A stretch of 64,000 bases of DNA from JAGQPD01 sp020426865 (GTDB taxonomy: Bacteria > Planctomycetota > Planctomycetia > Pirellulales > Pirellulaceae). Below are positions 17,004 to 26,218 of the stretch, in pieces. The notes beneath the pieces were generated by a model. It searched no databases. It saw only the letters and a list, made by a program, of their open reading frames with translations, and had not been told where the DNA came from. Position numbers and translations under genes: made by a program. Each line of letters opens with the position of its first letter. The stretch's first letter is position 1. The stretch spans positions 868,001 through 932,000 of the forward strand of contig JAWKTN010000003.1 in NCBI GenBank assembly GCA_041399065.1, given 5' to 3'.

Positions 17004-18710
17004 TTAGACGCCGCCGATCAGGATGCGATCACCCTTGGTGACTCGGACGACTTCCTCGACGGACGAACGCCCGGCAAGCACCTTGGCCCAGCCGTCGTCG
17101 CGCAGAGTTTTCATTCCGCCGGCACTGGCGGCTTTCTTGATTTCCCAAGTGCTCGCCCGTTCGTTGGCTAACGCGCGAACCTCTTCGGTCGTGATCAGGA
17201 GTTCGTAGATCCCCAGTCGCCCGCTATAGCCGACATTGCGACAGGTCCGGCACCCGCGCGGACGATAGATCGGACTGCCATCCCATTTGTCGAAGGGAAA
17301 ATCGGGAGGTAGTTCATCCTTGGCAGGGACATATGCCTCTTTGCATTCCTTGCACAGTCGGCGCACAAGCCGCTGCGCCATGACAGCCTCGACCGTGCTG
17401 GCCACGAGGAACGGCTCGACCTGCATGTCGACCAGGCGGGTATAGGCGCCCGCCGCGTCGTTAGTGTGCAGAGTGCTGAATACCAAGTGGCCAGTCAACG
17501 ACGCCTGAATGGCATTTTCGGCCGTTTCCTTATCGCGGATTTCGCCGACCAGTACGATGTCGGGATCGTGTCGCAGGATGGCTCGCAGCGATTGAGCAAA
17601 CGTCAAGCCGATCTTGGGATGCACTTGAATCTGATTGATCCCCTCCAGCTGGTATTCGACTGGGTCCTCCGTGGTGATGATCTTCGTGTCATCGCTTTTG
17701 ATTTGGATCAGCGAACTGTAAAGGGTTGTTGTCTTGCCGGAGCCGGTTGGTCCCGTCACAAGGATGATACCGTGCGGCAACTGAATCAATTCGGAGTAAG
17801 CCGCGTAGACATCGGCTTCCATTCCCAGGTTGAGCAGGTCGAAGACCATCGCCCCTTTGTCGAGAATACGCATAACGATGCCTTCGCCGTGGATCATCGG
17901 GATCACCGACACACGCACGTCGATTTCGCGCCCGGATACCTTGAGCTTGATTCGGCCGTCTTGCGGCAACCGTTTTTCGGCGATGTTCAGCCGGGCCATG
18001 ATCTTCAAGCGACTGATAATGGCCGCATGGAATCGATTGATCTCGGGTGGCACCGGCTGCGGATGCAACATGCCGTCGATGCGGTACCGGATCACTAGAC
18101 CCGACGGCTGAGACTCTAAATGCACGTCGCTCGCCCGTGACTCGATGGCCTCCAGCAGGATCTCGTTGACCAGTCGTACGACCGACGCTTCTTGCGCCAT
18201 CTCGGACAACTCGGAGCCGTCCGATTCAATGTCCTCCAATAACTCGACACCGCTGTCCGATGACTGCTGAATCAAGCCATCGATCGTCTCACTGCCGACC
18301 CCCAAGTGTGTTTTGATCAGCTTGGCGATCTCTTCGCGACCGGCCAAGACCGGCGTAACCGTCAGTCCCGTCGCCGAACTTACTTCGTCCAACGGATACA
18401 AGTCGAATGGATCGCTGGTCGCAACCATTAGTTCATCATTTTCGCATCGCAATGGAAACAGCGAGGCCCGATGGATCAACTTCGGCGGAAAGATCTTCAG
18501 CAGCGAAAGGTCCACGTCGTAATTGGCTAGATCGACATACTGCAATCCCACCTCTTCGCCCAAGACCCGCAACGCTTCATCTTCAGGAACGTAACCGAGA
18601 TTGACAGCCGTTTCGACCAGCGATTCGCCACCTTGCTGTGCCGCGCGGGAATCTTTGAGCTGCTTGTCGCTCAGCAACCCTCTCCGTACCAATATGTCGC
18701 CCGCTTCCAT
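17004..18710 (-). CDS. gspE: GspE/PilB-type secretion ATPase
   Basis: A 568-aa hexameric traffic ATPase. The N-terminal MshEN-like domain (MEAGDILVRRGLLSDKQL) may bind c-di-GMP in some relatives. Walker A is GPTGSGKTTTLYSS (about residue 322), the Walker B region is DPDIVLVGEIRDKET and the His box is STLHTNDAAGAYTRL. A zinc-binding pair of CxxC motifs follows (CKEC near 455 and CRTC about 30 residues later), typical of GspE and PilB. It powers pseudopilus extension. It is the first gene of the E-to-PilO part of the operon. Confidence 0.95.
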   Translation of the reverse strand: MEAGDILVRRGLLSDKQLKDSRAAQQGGESLVETAVNLGYVPEDEALRVLGEEVGLQYVDLANYDVDLSLLKIFPPKLIHRASLFPLRCENDELMVATSDPFDLYPLDEVSSATGLTVTPVLAGREEIAKLIKTHLGVGSETIDGLIQQSSDSGVELLEDIESDGSELSEMAQEASVVRLVNEILLEAIESRASDVHLESQPSGLVIRYRIDGMLHPQPVPPEINRFHAAIISRLKIMARLNIAEKRLPQDGRIKLKVSGREIDVRVSVIPMIHGEGIVMRILDKGAMVFDLLNLGMEADVYAAYSELIQLPHGIILVTGPTGSGKTTTLYSSLIQIKSDDTKIITTEDPVEYQLEGINQIQVHPKIGLTFAQSLRAILRHDPDIVLVGEIRDKETAENAIQASLTGHLVFSTLHTNDAAGAYTRLVDMQVEPFLVASTVEAVMAQRLVRRLCKECKEAYVPAKDELPPDFPFDKWDGSPIYRPRGCRTCRNVGYSGRLGIYELLITTEEVRALANERASTWEIKKAASAGGMKTLRDDGWAKVLAGRSSVEEVVRVTKGDRILIGGV

Positions 18711-18744
18711 TTTGTTACCGCCACACTCTGTAACTTTTGCGTTT

Positions 18745-18772
18745 ACCGTTACTTCTGCACCGTTACTTCTGC
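18745..18772. repeat. 14-bp tandem duplication in the gspE leader
   Basis: accgttacttctgc occurs twice exactly (18745-18758, 18759-18772) and a third accgtt follows. It lies 34 bp upstream of the gspE ATG, in the untranslated leader or promoter zone. Confidence 0.93.
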
Positions 18773-19381
18773 ACCGTTGTTCGCAATACGGTTGAATACA
18801 GTGCTACCACGTCAATCTCACGCAAAGCCACCATCCTACTTGTCTTGCCGTGTTCATTGTTTAGGTGGTCTTATCCGTATATTTGACTGTAGTCCATACT
18901 AGTGCAGAATCCTAGTCCGACCAGCCGGTCCCGCGGCATAACGGCGATCCGCCGCTCGGTCACTCCAGCGCGGTTCCTGCTCGCATCTGCCGTAAAATGT
19001 CAGGGGGTGCCGTCAGTGGCCAAGCCGAAGGGAAACGGAATGACTGCTATGCTTCCGCGCTCCTGATATACTCGCTCGTTTGCTTAGGTTTCTCGCGGAG
19101 GTCGAATCGAGCCAGTTGTGCACTGGCCCGCGTCCGCCAATATCTTGAACACCAGCTGACGGCGAAAGTTTCCCGCACGGAGGCGATATTCGCCGCGATA
19201 CTCGAATCGCACACGTTCCCGCACTTTGTGTCGTGTTGCGGAGGCCGATGATGGAATCGTCGACCAATGGATGCATGCTGTGCGTCAAGGCGTGACGCGA
19301 TACAAAAAGGAATGCGGCAATCGACGACGTAGAGGCGATAGGCGAACTAGGTCTTGATACAGCAACCGCGAAAGTGAGCAA
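18773..19381. other. Long spacer between gspD-like and gspE genes
   Basis: This spacer probably holds the gspE promoter. Only weak coding signals appear. On the plus strand short frames around 18997-19251 and up to about 19365 (ending QWMHAVRQGVTRYKKE then Arg-rich) might be remnants of a gene, but there is no convincing start or match. Around 18897-18916 CTAG-TGCAGAATC-CTAG repeats the CTAG border seen at the ends of the palindromic element and could be an excision scar. No RNA gene was recognised. Confidence 0.4.
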
Positions 19382-22300
19382 CTACCCTCGGCCGCCGCGA
19401 CCACCGCGACCACCACCGCCGCCGCCGGTATTCCCACCACCAAATCCACCGCGACCACCGAAGCCGCCGCCACCGAAGCCACCGCGCCCGCCAAAGCCGC
19501 CGGTGTTACCTCCGCCGAAGGGAGAAAATCCTCCGCGCCCACCGAACCCGCCGAATCCTCCCTGTTGACGCATTTGATTGAAGAAATCGGCGCGTTGGCG
19601 AAAGGCGTCGGCGTTTGCTTGCGAAGTCGACGTATTGGTGGTCGATCCCGTGGTGCCGCTACTGCTGCTGTTGCGTGAGCCCGTAGTCGACGTGCCCGTG
19701 GATGTCTGAATCTTGTCGCCGTACATTGCCTTGATCGCTTGCGTTACTGCCGCGCCACTGCCGGAGATCTGAATGACTTTCGACGCTTCATTGGACGGTG
19801 GGTTGGCATTGTCCAATAGATATACAAGTTCTTGAATTTCCTGAAACAACGGGTCGGGGGCGGAGACAACGAGCGAATTGCTGTGCGCGTCGACGGAAAT
19901 CGACAGTGGTGGCAGCTCTTCTTGCACGTTGTTGTCACCTCCACGCCCACCACGGCCGCCACCTCGCAGCGCTCGGATAAAGTCCTCTGGCGATGGCTGA
20001 CGGTTTTGTTGACCCTGTGCTCCGGCGATGCGTTGCGAGTAGATCTCACGCACCGTCGTCGCGACTTCGGACGCCGGCAGGTTGACCACCGGGATCAAAC
20101 GCGGCGGAGGTGTCGTCTGGACGTCCTCGGGACTGCTTTCACGGTCGATGATCGACAGGACTTCGTCACAGAGCAGCAAATCCTGTTGGCTGGCCTGCAC
20201 AAACAGGGCGTTGATTCGCGTCGCGGGGACGATACTTACCGGACCGCTTGCCTCGTACGTTGCACCGGCAGCTCCGCCGCCAAACAGGGCCCCCAGCATA
20301 TCTCCGCCCCCCAGTGCGGCACCGGCCAGGTTGCCGAGCGTTGAACCTCCCGTTGAACTGGAGGAGCTGCCGTTGAGGATCTGGCTCAACAACTGAGCGG
20401 TTGTGTCGGCCTTGGCGTATTTCAAGTAATAGACGGTGAACTCGCGCGATGATGTTCCCGATGCCTGTTCGCTCAACTGCCGCAACAGGTTTTCCATATC
20501 TCGCAAAGCAGCCTCGTCGTCGGAGGCGATCATGATGCCACCAGGTCCCGGTGCGACGACGACTTCTGGCAGATCGGCATCGTTAACAGGCAGGTCGCCA
20601 CCCGGGGCTTGGGGCTGTGCCTCGGCACGTTCTGCCGGTCCTGCAGCCGCTTCTGCGTCGACCGGCGGTTGCGGCGAAGGCGTGCCGTAGAATTCGCTCA
20701 ATGCCTGCTCTGTTTCCGGTGACCATTGTCTGTCGTCACCGTTTCCGGCTGCGTCGTTTCCGGCTGCGTCGTTGGATGTATCCGGTGGCGTCGGCGGCGC
20801 GATCGACGGCCGCCGCGGGGGCTCGGGAGTTCCCGAGTCGCTGCGCCGCTCAATCGTCCGCGGACGGATATTCGTTGACGGCGTGACGACTCGCAACCGA
20901 TTGCCACGCATTGTGGGCCAGACCGCATTGAGCTTATTGAGCGTTTCCTGGATTCCCGTTTCACTCATCGTCAAGAACCTGACCTTGCCGCCGTTTTGCG
21001 ACAGCATCGCGTCATCGTCCGGCTTGGCCCCAAGTTTGGTTACAAATTCGCGAATCTGTTGGATTTGCGGACCTGTGCCACGTACCAAAAGCTTGCGATT
21101 CGTCAGATCGGCGTCGACCTTCGGCGCGTTCGGATCCGGATCACCTTCCTTCGGACCAGCGAACAGCTTGTTGATCATGAGGACCGTCAACGTTGGATCG
21201 ACCGACCCGAGCGGGATCACGTCGATTTGCTTGCCACCCAATTGCATTTGCTCAATCGTCGCCCGAATCGTGGCGTGCTCGCTCGGACGCGCTAACGCTA
21301 CCAGGTTTCCTGTCTTCGGGTCCGTTGTCAAGCGAACGTCGGGCAGCCCTGCTAACAGCGTCTGCATCACCTGCAACACTGTGTTGGGGTCGGCATTGGG
21401 GACCGTGTAGACTTCTAACTGCGGAAACTCCCGCGGCTTGTCCTCGCCAGCTAATTCGCCTTCGCTGGCAATGTCGACTAGGTCGTCCAGCCCGTGCAGC
21501 TGTGCGATCTTGTCAGGGTTGCCCGTGACCAACAGCCGCGACATGACGGGATCAATCGCGATACGCAGCGAACCGTCTTCCAGCGAGTTCTCGTTGGGAT
21601 CCAATCCCATCAGCTGCCGAGCAATCACCAGGAACTCCTCCGGCGACACGTGCTCGAGCGTAATAATGTTCGGTTTGCCAACCGACTGCGGGGGATTCTC
21701 CACCGCTTCGAGCACCCGACGTACCATTCGTAACCGCCCTGCCATGTCTGTGACGTATATCTGTCGTGAATTGGCAAGGACGACGACGCGTCCTTTCTTG
21801 CTCAGTAGGTCCGTGATCTCCTTCTTTGCATCTTCGGCCGTCATGCGGTTCAGTGAAAACAATGTGTTGACAATTTCAAATTCGCCGTAGTTGTCGAGAT
21901 CTTCCGGAAGAACCTGCGAGACCACGTCCGGCGGAATCTCATCCTCCAAATTGATCAGCATCAACATCCGATCGCGCCTTACCAGCGTAAACCCTTTGAC
22001 CAACAGGATACGGTTGACGACGTCGATCGCTTCGTCCGGCGAATAAAACCGACTGTCTGTATAGCTGAGCGTGCCCGCCGGCGGAGTGTCCATGACCAAC
22101 GACAATTGCGCTTGCTGAGCAAACCAGTCCAACACGTCTTTCCACGGTGTGTAACGGAAATTAAATTTCATCCGCACGTCTTCCAACTTGGTCATTTCCG
22201 GCGGTGTATCGGCGTCCGCCTGGGCCACGCGTAGCGCATTGTCCGCATCGCTGTCCGTATCGCTATCCGCAACGGGAAGATTGCCCGTCTCCTGCCGCGC

Positions 22301-23065
22301 CGGTGGCGGTGGCACGACGTCGCTGGGACCAACAATCTCGGCCGGCACGCCCCCGGCCACCGCGCCGGCAGCAGCCGCTGCACTTGGTTCGGCACGCCGA
22401 GCTTCCTGAGCGTCCTGGGCTGCCAAGATCTGTTCGGCCTGAGCAGGATCCTGCCCAGCGGCCAGCAAGTCCCAGCGGACGCGGTCCGCACGTCCCAAAA
22501 CCTCCAACATCTTCCGCTCATAGTCGGCCCGGACCCGCGACTCGTCCTTCTCGCCCGCCTGCATTACCTCGCGATCCCGCTGCTGAACTAACTGCTCTAT
22601 CTGTATCCGCTGACCTTCGCTAATCTCCGCCGCCGCCGCAGTCTCGGCCTCAGATAACATCGCCAAGCCGTTGCGCATTAACCACATCCCACGCGCTGCC
22701 TTCTGCTGACCCGGTGTCAACAAACTCAATGCCTCCCTCTCGCTCGCCGCGCGGAACTCCGCCATCTTCCCCGCTCGTTCCTCCACCGGCGTCTCCCGCA
22801 ATTGCATTGCCAATTCCAACGCCTCACTAGTGCGCTTCTTGCCCATCGCCTGCAGCCGCGCCGCCGCCTGTGCCTCCACCTGCAACTCCGCCAACACCGA
22901 CGGCTCGTTCAACATCCCCAGCATCCCCAACGCCCGGGCTGTGGGCGATTCGTCCGCCCCCTCACAACGCAAGCCCCCCCCCAAAACGACCATTGCAAGG
23001 GAGCCGCTTAAGATCGCAAATGGAAGCAGCTTTCGATCACGCATCTTGTTGGCTCGTCGATTCAT
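19382..23065 (-). CDS. GspD-like multi-N-domain protein lacking the secretin barrel
   Basis: A 1227-aa exported protein. A signal peptide (FAILSGSLAMVVLGGG) is followed by an LTxxQ-like helical region (SLLTPGQQKA ... ISEGQRIQIEQL). Next come an N0-like domain (about 305-380, KFNFRYTPWKDVLDWF) and several secretin N1/N2-type domains (for example VYTVPNADPNTVLQVMQTLL, FTVYYLKYAKADTTAQLLSQ, VVNLPASEVATTVREIY). The C-terminal ~85 residues are Gly/Phe/Arg-rich (FGGRGGFGG repeats). I do not find the conserved secretin beta-barrel or its VPxxGxIPxxGxLF-type signature. It is named by its N-domains and its place upstream of gspE. The true pore may be encoded elsewhere. Confidence 0.8.
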   Translation of the reverse strand: MNRRANKMRDRKLLPFAILSGSLAMVVLGGGLRCEGADESPTARALGMLGMLNEPSVLAELQVEAQAAARLQAMGKKRTSEALELAMQLRETPVEERAGKMAEFRAASEREALSLLTPGQQKAARGMWLMRNGLAMLSEAETAAAAEISEGQRIQIEQLVQQRDREVMQAGEKDESRVRADYERKMLEVLGRADRVRWDLLAAGQDPAQAEQILAAQDAQEARRAEPSAAAAAGAVAGGVPAEIVGPSDVVPPPPARQETGNLPVADSDTDSDADNALRVAQADADTPPEMTKLEDVRMKFNFRYTPWKDVLDWFAQQAQLSLVMDTPPAGTLSYTDSRFYSPDEAIDVVNRILLVKGFTLVRRDRMLMLINLEDEIPPDVVSQVLPEDLDNYGEFEIVNTLFSLNRMTAEDAKKEITDLLSKKGRVVVLANSRQIYVTDMAGRLRMVRRVLEAVENPPQSVGKPNIITLEHVSPEEFLVIARQLMGLDPNENSLEDGSLRIAIDPVMSRLLVTGNPDKIAQLHGLDDLVDIASEGELAGEDKPREFPQLEVYTVPNADPNTVLQVMQTLLAGLPDVRLTTDPKTGNLVALARPSEHATIRATIEQMQLGGKQIDVIPLGSVDPTLTVLMINKLFAGPKEGDPDPNAPKVDADLTNRKLLVRGTGPQIQQIREFVTKLGAKPDDDAMLSQNGGKVRFLTMSETGIQETLNKLNAVWPTMRGNRLRVVTPSTNIRPRTIERRSDSGTPEPPRRPSIAPPTPPDTSNDAAGNDAAGNGDDRQWSPETEQALSEFYGTPSPQPPVDAEAAAGPAERAEAQPQAPGGDLPVNDADLPEVVVAPGPGGIMIASDDEAALRDMENLLRQLSEQASGTSSREFTVYYLKYAKADTTAQLLSQILNGSSSSSTGGSTLGNLAGAALGGGDMLGALFGGGAAGATYEASGPVSIVPATRINALFVQASQQDLLLCDEVLSIIDRESSPEDVQTTPPPRLIPVVNLPASEVATTVREIYSQRIAGAQGQQNRQPSPEDFIRALRGGGRGGRGGDNNVQEELPPLSISVDAHSNSLVVSAPDPLFQEIQELVYLLDNANPPSNEASKVIQISGSGAAVTQAIKAMYGDKIQTSTGTSTTGSRNSSSSGTTGSTTNTSTSQANADAFRQRADFFNQMRQQGGFGGFGGRGGFSPFGGGNTGGFGGRGGFGGGGFGGRGGFGGGNTGGGGGGRGGRGGRG

Positions 23066-23330
23066 ATAGATTTACGGTAAGTGTAAAGGGAAAAGTGCTG
23101 TTTTTTTGTTTTTGTTGTGACTCAAGCGTACCCGGGCCGGTATTACAGTCCATCGTAATATCTCAACCCCGGTAGGGCCATAAGGTTTCGTCCTGGTAGG
23201 TTTGGCAGAGTCCGTTGCGTGTGCCGGTTGTAACGGCGAACGCGTTTTGGCTTCCCGACGCGGCCGGACGGGCTTGCGCTGCTTGACGGTTTGGGACGCC
23301 AGCCCCGTGTGGGTATTCAACCGGACCGGA

Positions 23331-24098
23331 TTAAGGGCCGGCCTGTCGGACGGCACCGAGCGTACCGCCGATCTGGCGATGGACGTCGTCGGTGGCGCGG
23401 ATGACGAGCACCTGTAGTGGTTGATAGTAGACCACCGCCCCCGGACCCCCGTTGACGTCCCAAAACGCGGGGGAAATCGTGCGTTCGATCAAGGCCACCA
23501 GTTGCGGTCCCAAGTCCCTGGCAGGCCCGAATGGGCCGGCATTGCCCGCCCCATTTCGGTTGGCGACGTTTGCCGCCGGATTGTTTGCGTTGGGATTTAT
23601 TCCCAGCGGGTCGACCCCTGGCTGGGCTGGTGGGTTGCCAAGCAGCTGCGGCAGGACCTGCTGCTGCGGCGGTACGTCGACGGCAGCGACTTGTGGCGCT
23701 TTGAAATCTTTTCGCAATTCGTCGCGAATTCGGCGCAGGCGGTTGCCCGCTTTGGCGCGCAGCCTTTGCCACGCATCGCTGCTGGCAAACGAGGGATGAC
23801 GCACGATCTCGTCGTGTAACGCCACAATCGTGAGCACGGCATCGGCACGTTCTTCCAGCGCATCGGCACGCAGCTCCCGCCGCATCACGTCGCGCAACTC
23901 GCGTTGCACTTCGTGCAGCGGCCGAACCGCGGCGTCTGTGTCGCGCGCGACCTGCTCCGGATCACTTGCCGACGCGGCATGTTGCGTCGCTGCGCGCTCG
24001 ACCGCAAGGACGCTCGACTCACGCATCAATGGCAGAGCCACAGGGAGCGAAAGCACCAACGTCGTCAACGCGGCAATTCGATTGGCGGTCGATGGCAT
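23331..24098 (-). CDS. Secreted protein possibly associated with the secretin-like protein
   Basis: A 255-aa exported protein. The signal peptide begins MPSTANRIAALTTLVLSLPV. AAAGGAGG lies about 10 nt upstream of this ATG, so the longer frame starting at 24152 is not preferred. A helical, Arg-rich middle is followed by an Asn/Pro/Gly-rich linker. The last 55 residues (LVALIERTISPAFWDVNGGP ... LQVLVIRATDDVHRQIGG) resemble the short terminal domain found in many planctomycete proteins with secretin-type N-domains. It is 265 bp upstream of the GspD-like gene on the same strand. No enzyme motif is seen. Confidence 0.65.
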   Translation of the reverse strand: MPSTANRIAALTTLVLSLPVALPLMRESSVLAVERAATQHAASASDPEQVARDTDAAVRPLHEVQRELRDVMRRELRADALEERADAVLTIVALHDEIVRHPSFASSDAWQRLRAKAGNRLRRIRDELRKDFKAPQVAAVDVPPQQQVLPQLLGNPPAQPGVDPLGINPNANNPAANVANRNGAGNAGPFGPARDLGPQLVALIERTISPAFWDVNGGPGAVVYYQPLQVLVIRATDDVHRQIGGTLGAVRQAGP

Positions 24099-24258
24099 GT
24101 CGAGGAGCCTCCTTTGCTGGTTACCCGAACGATAACGCAGGCCGGCTACCATACCGCAGGCCGGCTGCGCACGTGTGGCCTAATCCAAACGCGGTATCGT
24201 CCACTGTACCAAAGCTGCTTCTCGACGTCGAATCTTCGACGAAAACCGCTACGAAACG

Positions 24259-24306
24259 TCACCCTTATTGATCATCACCCTTATTGATCATCACCCTTAT
24301 TCATCA
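24259..24306. repeat. 16-bp triplication spanning the ndk stop codon
   Basis: tcacccttattgatca occurs three times in tandem (24259-24274, 24275-24290, 24291-24306, the last with one substitution). The ndk stop codon (24297-24299) lies inside the third unit, so the array looks like a repeated copying of the gene end. Confidence 0.95.
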
Positions 24307-24755
24307 TCGGCGCGGAACCAAGGGGTGAGCGTCGGTTGATAGCCAAAGATCTCGTCCTTGGAAAAATACAACGCGATTTCTCGAGCGGCCGCTTCAGGGC
24401 CGTCCGATGCATGAACCAGATTCATCTGCCGGCTGCTGCTAAAGTCGCCGCGAATTGTACCGGCGGCGGCCTTCAAACCGCTCGTTGCACCAAGTATGTC
24501 GCGGACGACACGAATTGCCTCTAAACCTTCCACCACCAGCGCGACGATCGGCGAAGCCGTGATGAAGGCCTCTAGTCCGGGATAAAACGGCTTGCTAACG
24601 TGTTCTGCGTAATGCAGCTTCGCCAAGTCGGGCGTGACCTGCAGCATCTTCATCGCAACGACATTGAAGCCTTTGTCCTCGAAGCGACTGAGGACCCGCC
24701 CCATTAGTCGACGTTGCACGCAATCCGGTTTTAGTAATACTAAAGTTCGTTCCAT
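24297..24755 (-). CDS. ndk: Nucleoside diphosphate kinase
   Basis: A 152-aa NDK that balances nucleoside triphosphate pools through a phosphohistidine intermediate. MERTLVLLKPDCVQRRLMGR is the classic N-terminus. The active-site block reads NLVHASDGPEAAAREI, with the catalytic His conserved (NxxHxSD), and IRGDF is present. Full family length. It is monocistronic as far as can be seen, with the 16-bp triplication at its stop codon. Confidence 0.96.
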   Translation of the reverse strand: MERTLVLLKPDCVQRRLMGRVLSRFEDKGFNVVAMKMLQVTPDLAKLHYAEHVSKPFYPGLEAFITASPIVALVVEGLEAIRVVRDILGATSGLKAAAGTIRGDFSSSRQMNLVHASDGPEAAAREIALYFSKDEIFGYQPTLTPWFRADDE

Positions 24756-24883
24756 GTTGTTCGTGTCCGTTGTTCTGGGCGTTGATTAGCCTGAAGCGGC
24801 TGGGGGCGTGTGCCTCAGCTGGTTGGGGCGATAGTGCCTCAGCCAGCCCGAGCTGGATGGGGCGGCCTTGTTGGATTTTTTCT

Positions 24884-24908
24884 ACGGCTGGGGCAGCCGT
24901 GGAACATT
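24884..24908 (+). repeat. Intergenic hairpin repeat, copy 2
   Basis: ACGGCTGGGGCAGCCGT followed by GGAACATT, matching the copies at 15725 and 60096 apart from one loop base. It lies between ndk and the acidic secreted protein. Confidence 0.8.
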
Positions 24909-24969
24909 TCCCGCCGATCATAGTGCAATCTTGCCTAGCGCTCAACACCGTGGATTAGCATCTGCATGG

Positions 24970-26034
24970 CTACCACCAAAGATCCGCGCGGGTTGCCTTC
25001 AGGACGGGGGGCAGACGTTCCAGCCGCGGATCAGGTTTCAGCAGCCCGTCAGGCGAATGCTGCTCCACCGGCGGAGGCAGCAGTCGGTTGGATCGTGACG
25101 CATCCCGCAACAGATGTTCGCCATTTAGCTGCACCGGGTTAGCCGGCGCGATGGGACTCCAATTGTCCAGTTCGCCTCGCCCGGCATCTCGCCGTAGCAA
25201 CGATGCTTCTTCGGGAGCCAGCAGATCGTCGTCGCCTTCCAGGGAATCGCTATCAAGGTTGCCCGAATTCGGGCTGTCCCTTTCTTCCGGCGCGAGCAAG
25301 TTGTCATCATCCAATAAATCGGCTGCATCGAGCTGTGACTCTCGTGTGTCATTTTCCGCGTCCGGGTTCGGCAGTAGTCCCGATGGGGCGCGGCGATCCA
25401 AGCGGTCGTCGCTATCGATGTTGTTCCGATCACCGTCGCTGTCATCTTCACGATCAAGATTAAGGCGATCGCTGGGGCTGTCGGTGGCATCGCGCGAAGG
25501 ACGTTTGGAATTCGAGTCGACGGCGTCTGGCGCCGGTTTCTCGAAGATCAATTCTTTGGGTGGCGCCCCAAGAGTTTCTTGGGAATGATCGTCAGTGCTA
25601 TCGATCAGCCTGCTGCTACCCTCGGGCGACGACACGACCGGCGGGACACCAATTCCTGGTCCATAGACAATGCCGTCCTGGATGAAGATCGTTCCGCCGT
25701 CGTCCATGACGCTATGAAATTGAGATGCACCGGAGCTGATCATATCCGCGTCCAAACCTTGGCAATTTGGACCGCAATTGCCCGGGCCTGGTCGCCCCCG
25801 GCCGATGACATCGGTCGCGTGTTGGTATGGATATGGCGACCTCACCGGCCACGCCGACGGTGCATGCGGATTCCACTCTTGCCGCGCGTGATATCCCGCA
25901 CTGTGCCCAATCCCTAAACTGCGTAAGATTCCGTTCGTCCGCGAGTTCGCAAAGTCGCCCGCCCAGGTGGGCGAACCGATACCGACCATCGCTACCGTGC
26001 AGATAGTCCGCATTACGAAACACGCATTATTCAT
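24970..26034 (-). CDS. Secreted Asp/Ser-rich acidic protein
   Basis: A 354-aa exported protein with no recognised family. The start at 26034 is preferred because GAGGTGAG lies just upstream and a signal peptide (VMRTICTVAMVGIGSPTWAG) then becomes N-terminal. An earlier ATG at 26106 adds 24 unlike residues. The middle is rich in Asp, Ser and Arg, and DDNLLAPEE/DDDLLAPEE occurs twice (about 25 residues apart). A Cys-containing segment (GNCGPNCQG) lies near residue 85. Such a composition suggests a flexible, possibly calcium-binding or matrix protein; this is inference. Confidence 0.6.
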   Translation of the reverse strand: MNNACFVMRTICTVAMVGIGSPTWAGDFANSRTNGILRSLGIGHSAGYHARQEWNPHAPSAWPVRSPYPYQHATDVIGRGRPGPGNCGPNCQGLDADMISSGASQFHSVMDDGGTIFIQDGIVYGPGIGVPPVVSSPEGSSRLIDSTDDHSQETLGAPPKELIFEKPAPDAVDSNSKRPSRDATDSPSDRLNLDREDDSDGDRNNIDSDDRLDRRAPSGLLPNPDAENDTRESQLDAADLLDDDNLLAPEERDSPNSGNLDSDSLEGDDDLLAPEEASLLRRDAGRGELDNWSPIAPANPVQLNGEHLLRDASRSNRLLPPPVEQHSPDGLLKPDPRLERLPPVLKATRADLWW

Positions 26035-26218
26035 GACACTCACCTCTATCGCGACCGCTGCCGCTGGACCTATTCGTTCCGTCAGCCAGCGTACACTGCT
26101 AGCCAATCAGAGCTAGCATCGACAGCTTCGTAGGGAAACGGTGGCGATTCCGCTGGCAGCAAGCAGAAATATTTTCTGCCAGCGACATGATGTAGGTCTT
26201 GGGTAAGGTATGAGGCGA

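Noticed and set aside
19013..19381. A 122-aa minus-strand frame just after the GspD-like stop
   Set aside because: No ribosome binding site, no family, and composition without coding bias.
23072..23356. A 94-aa minus-strand frame in the leader of the GspD-like gene
   Set aside because: Basic, low-complexity translation with no start context or family.
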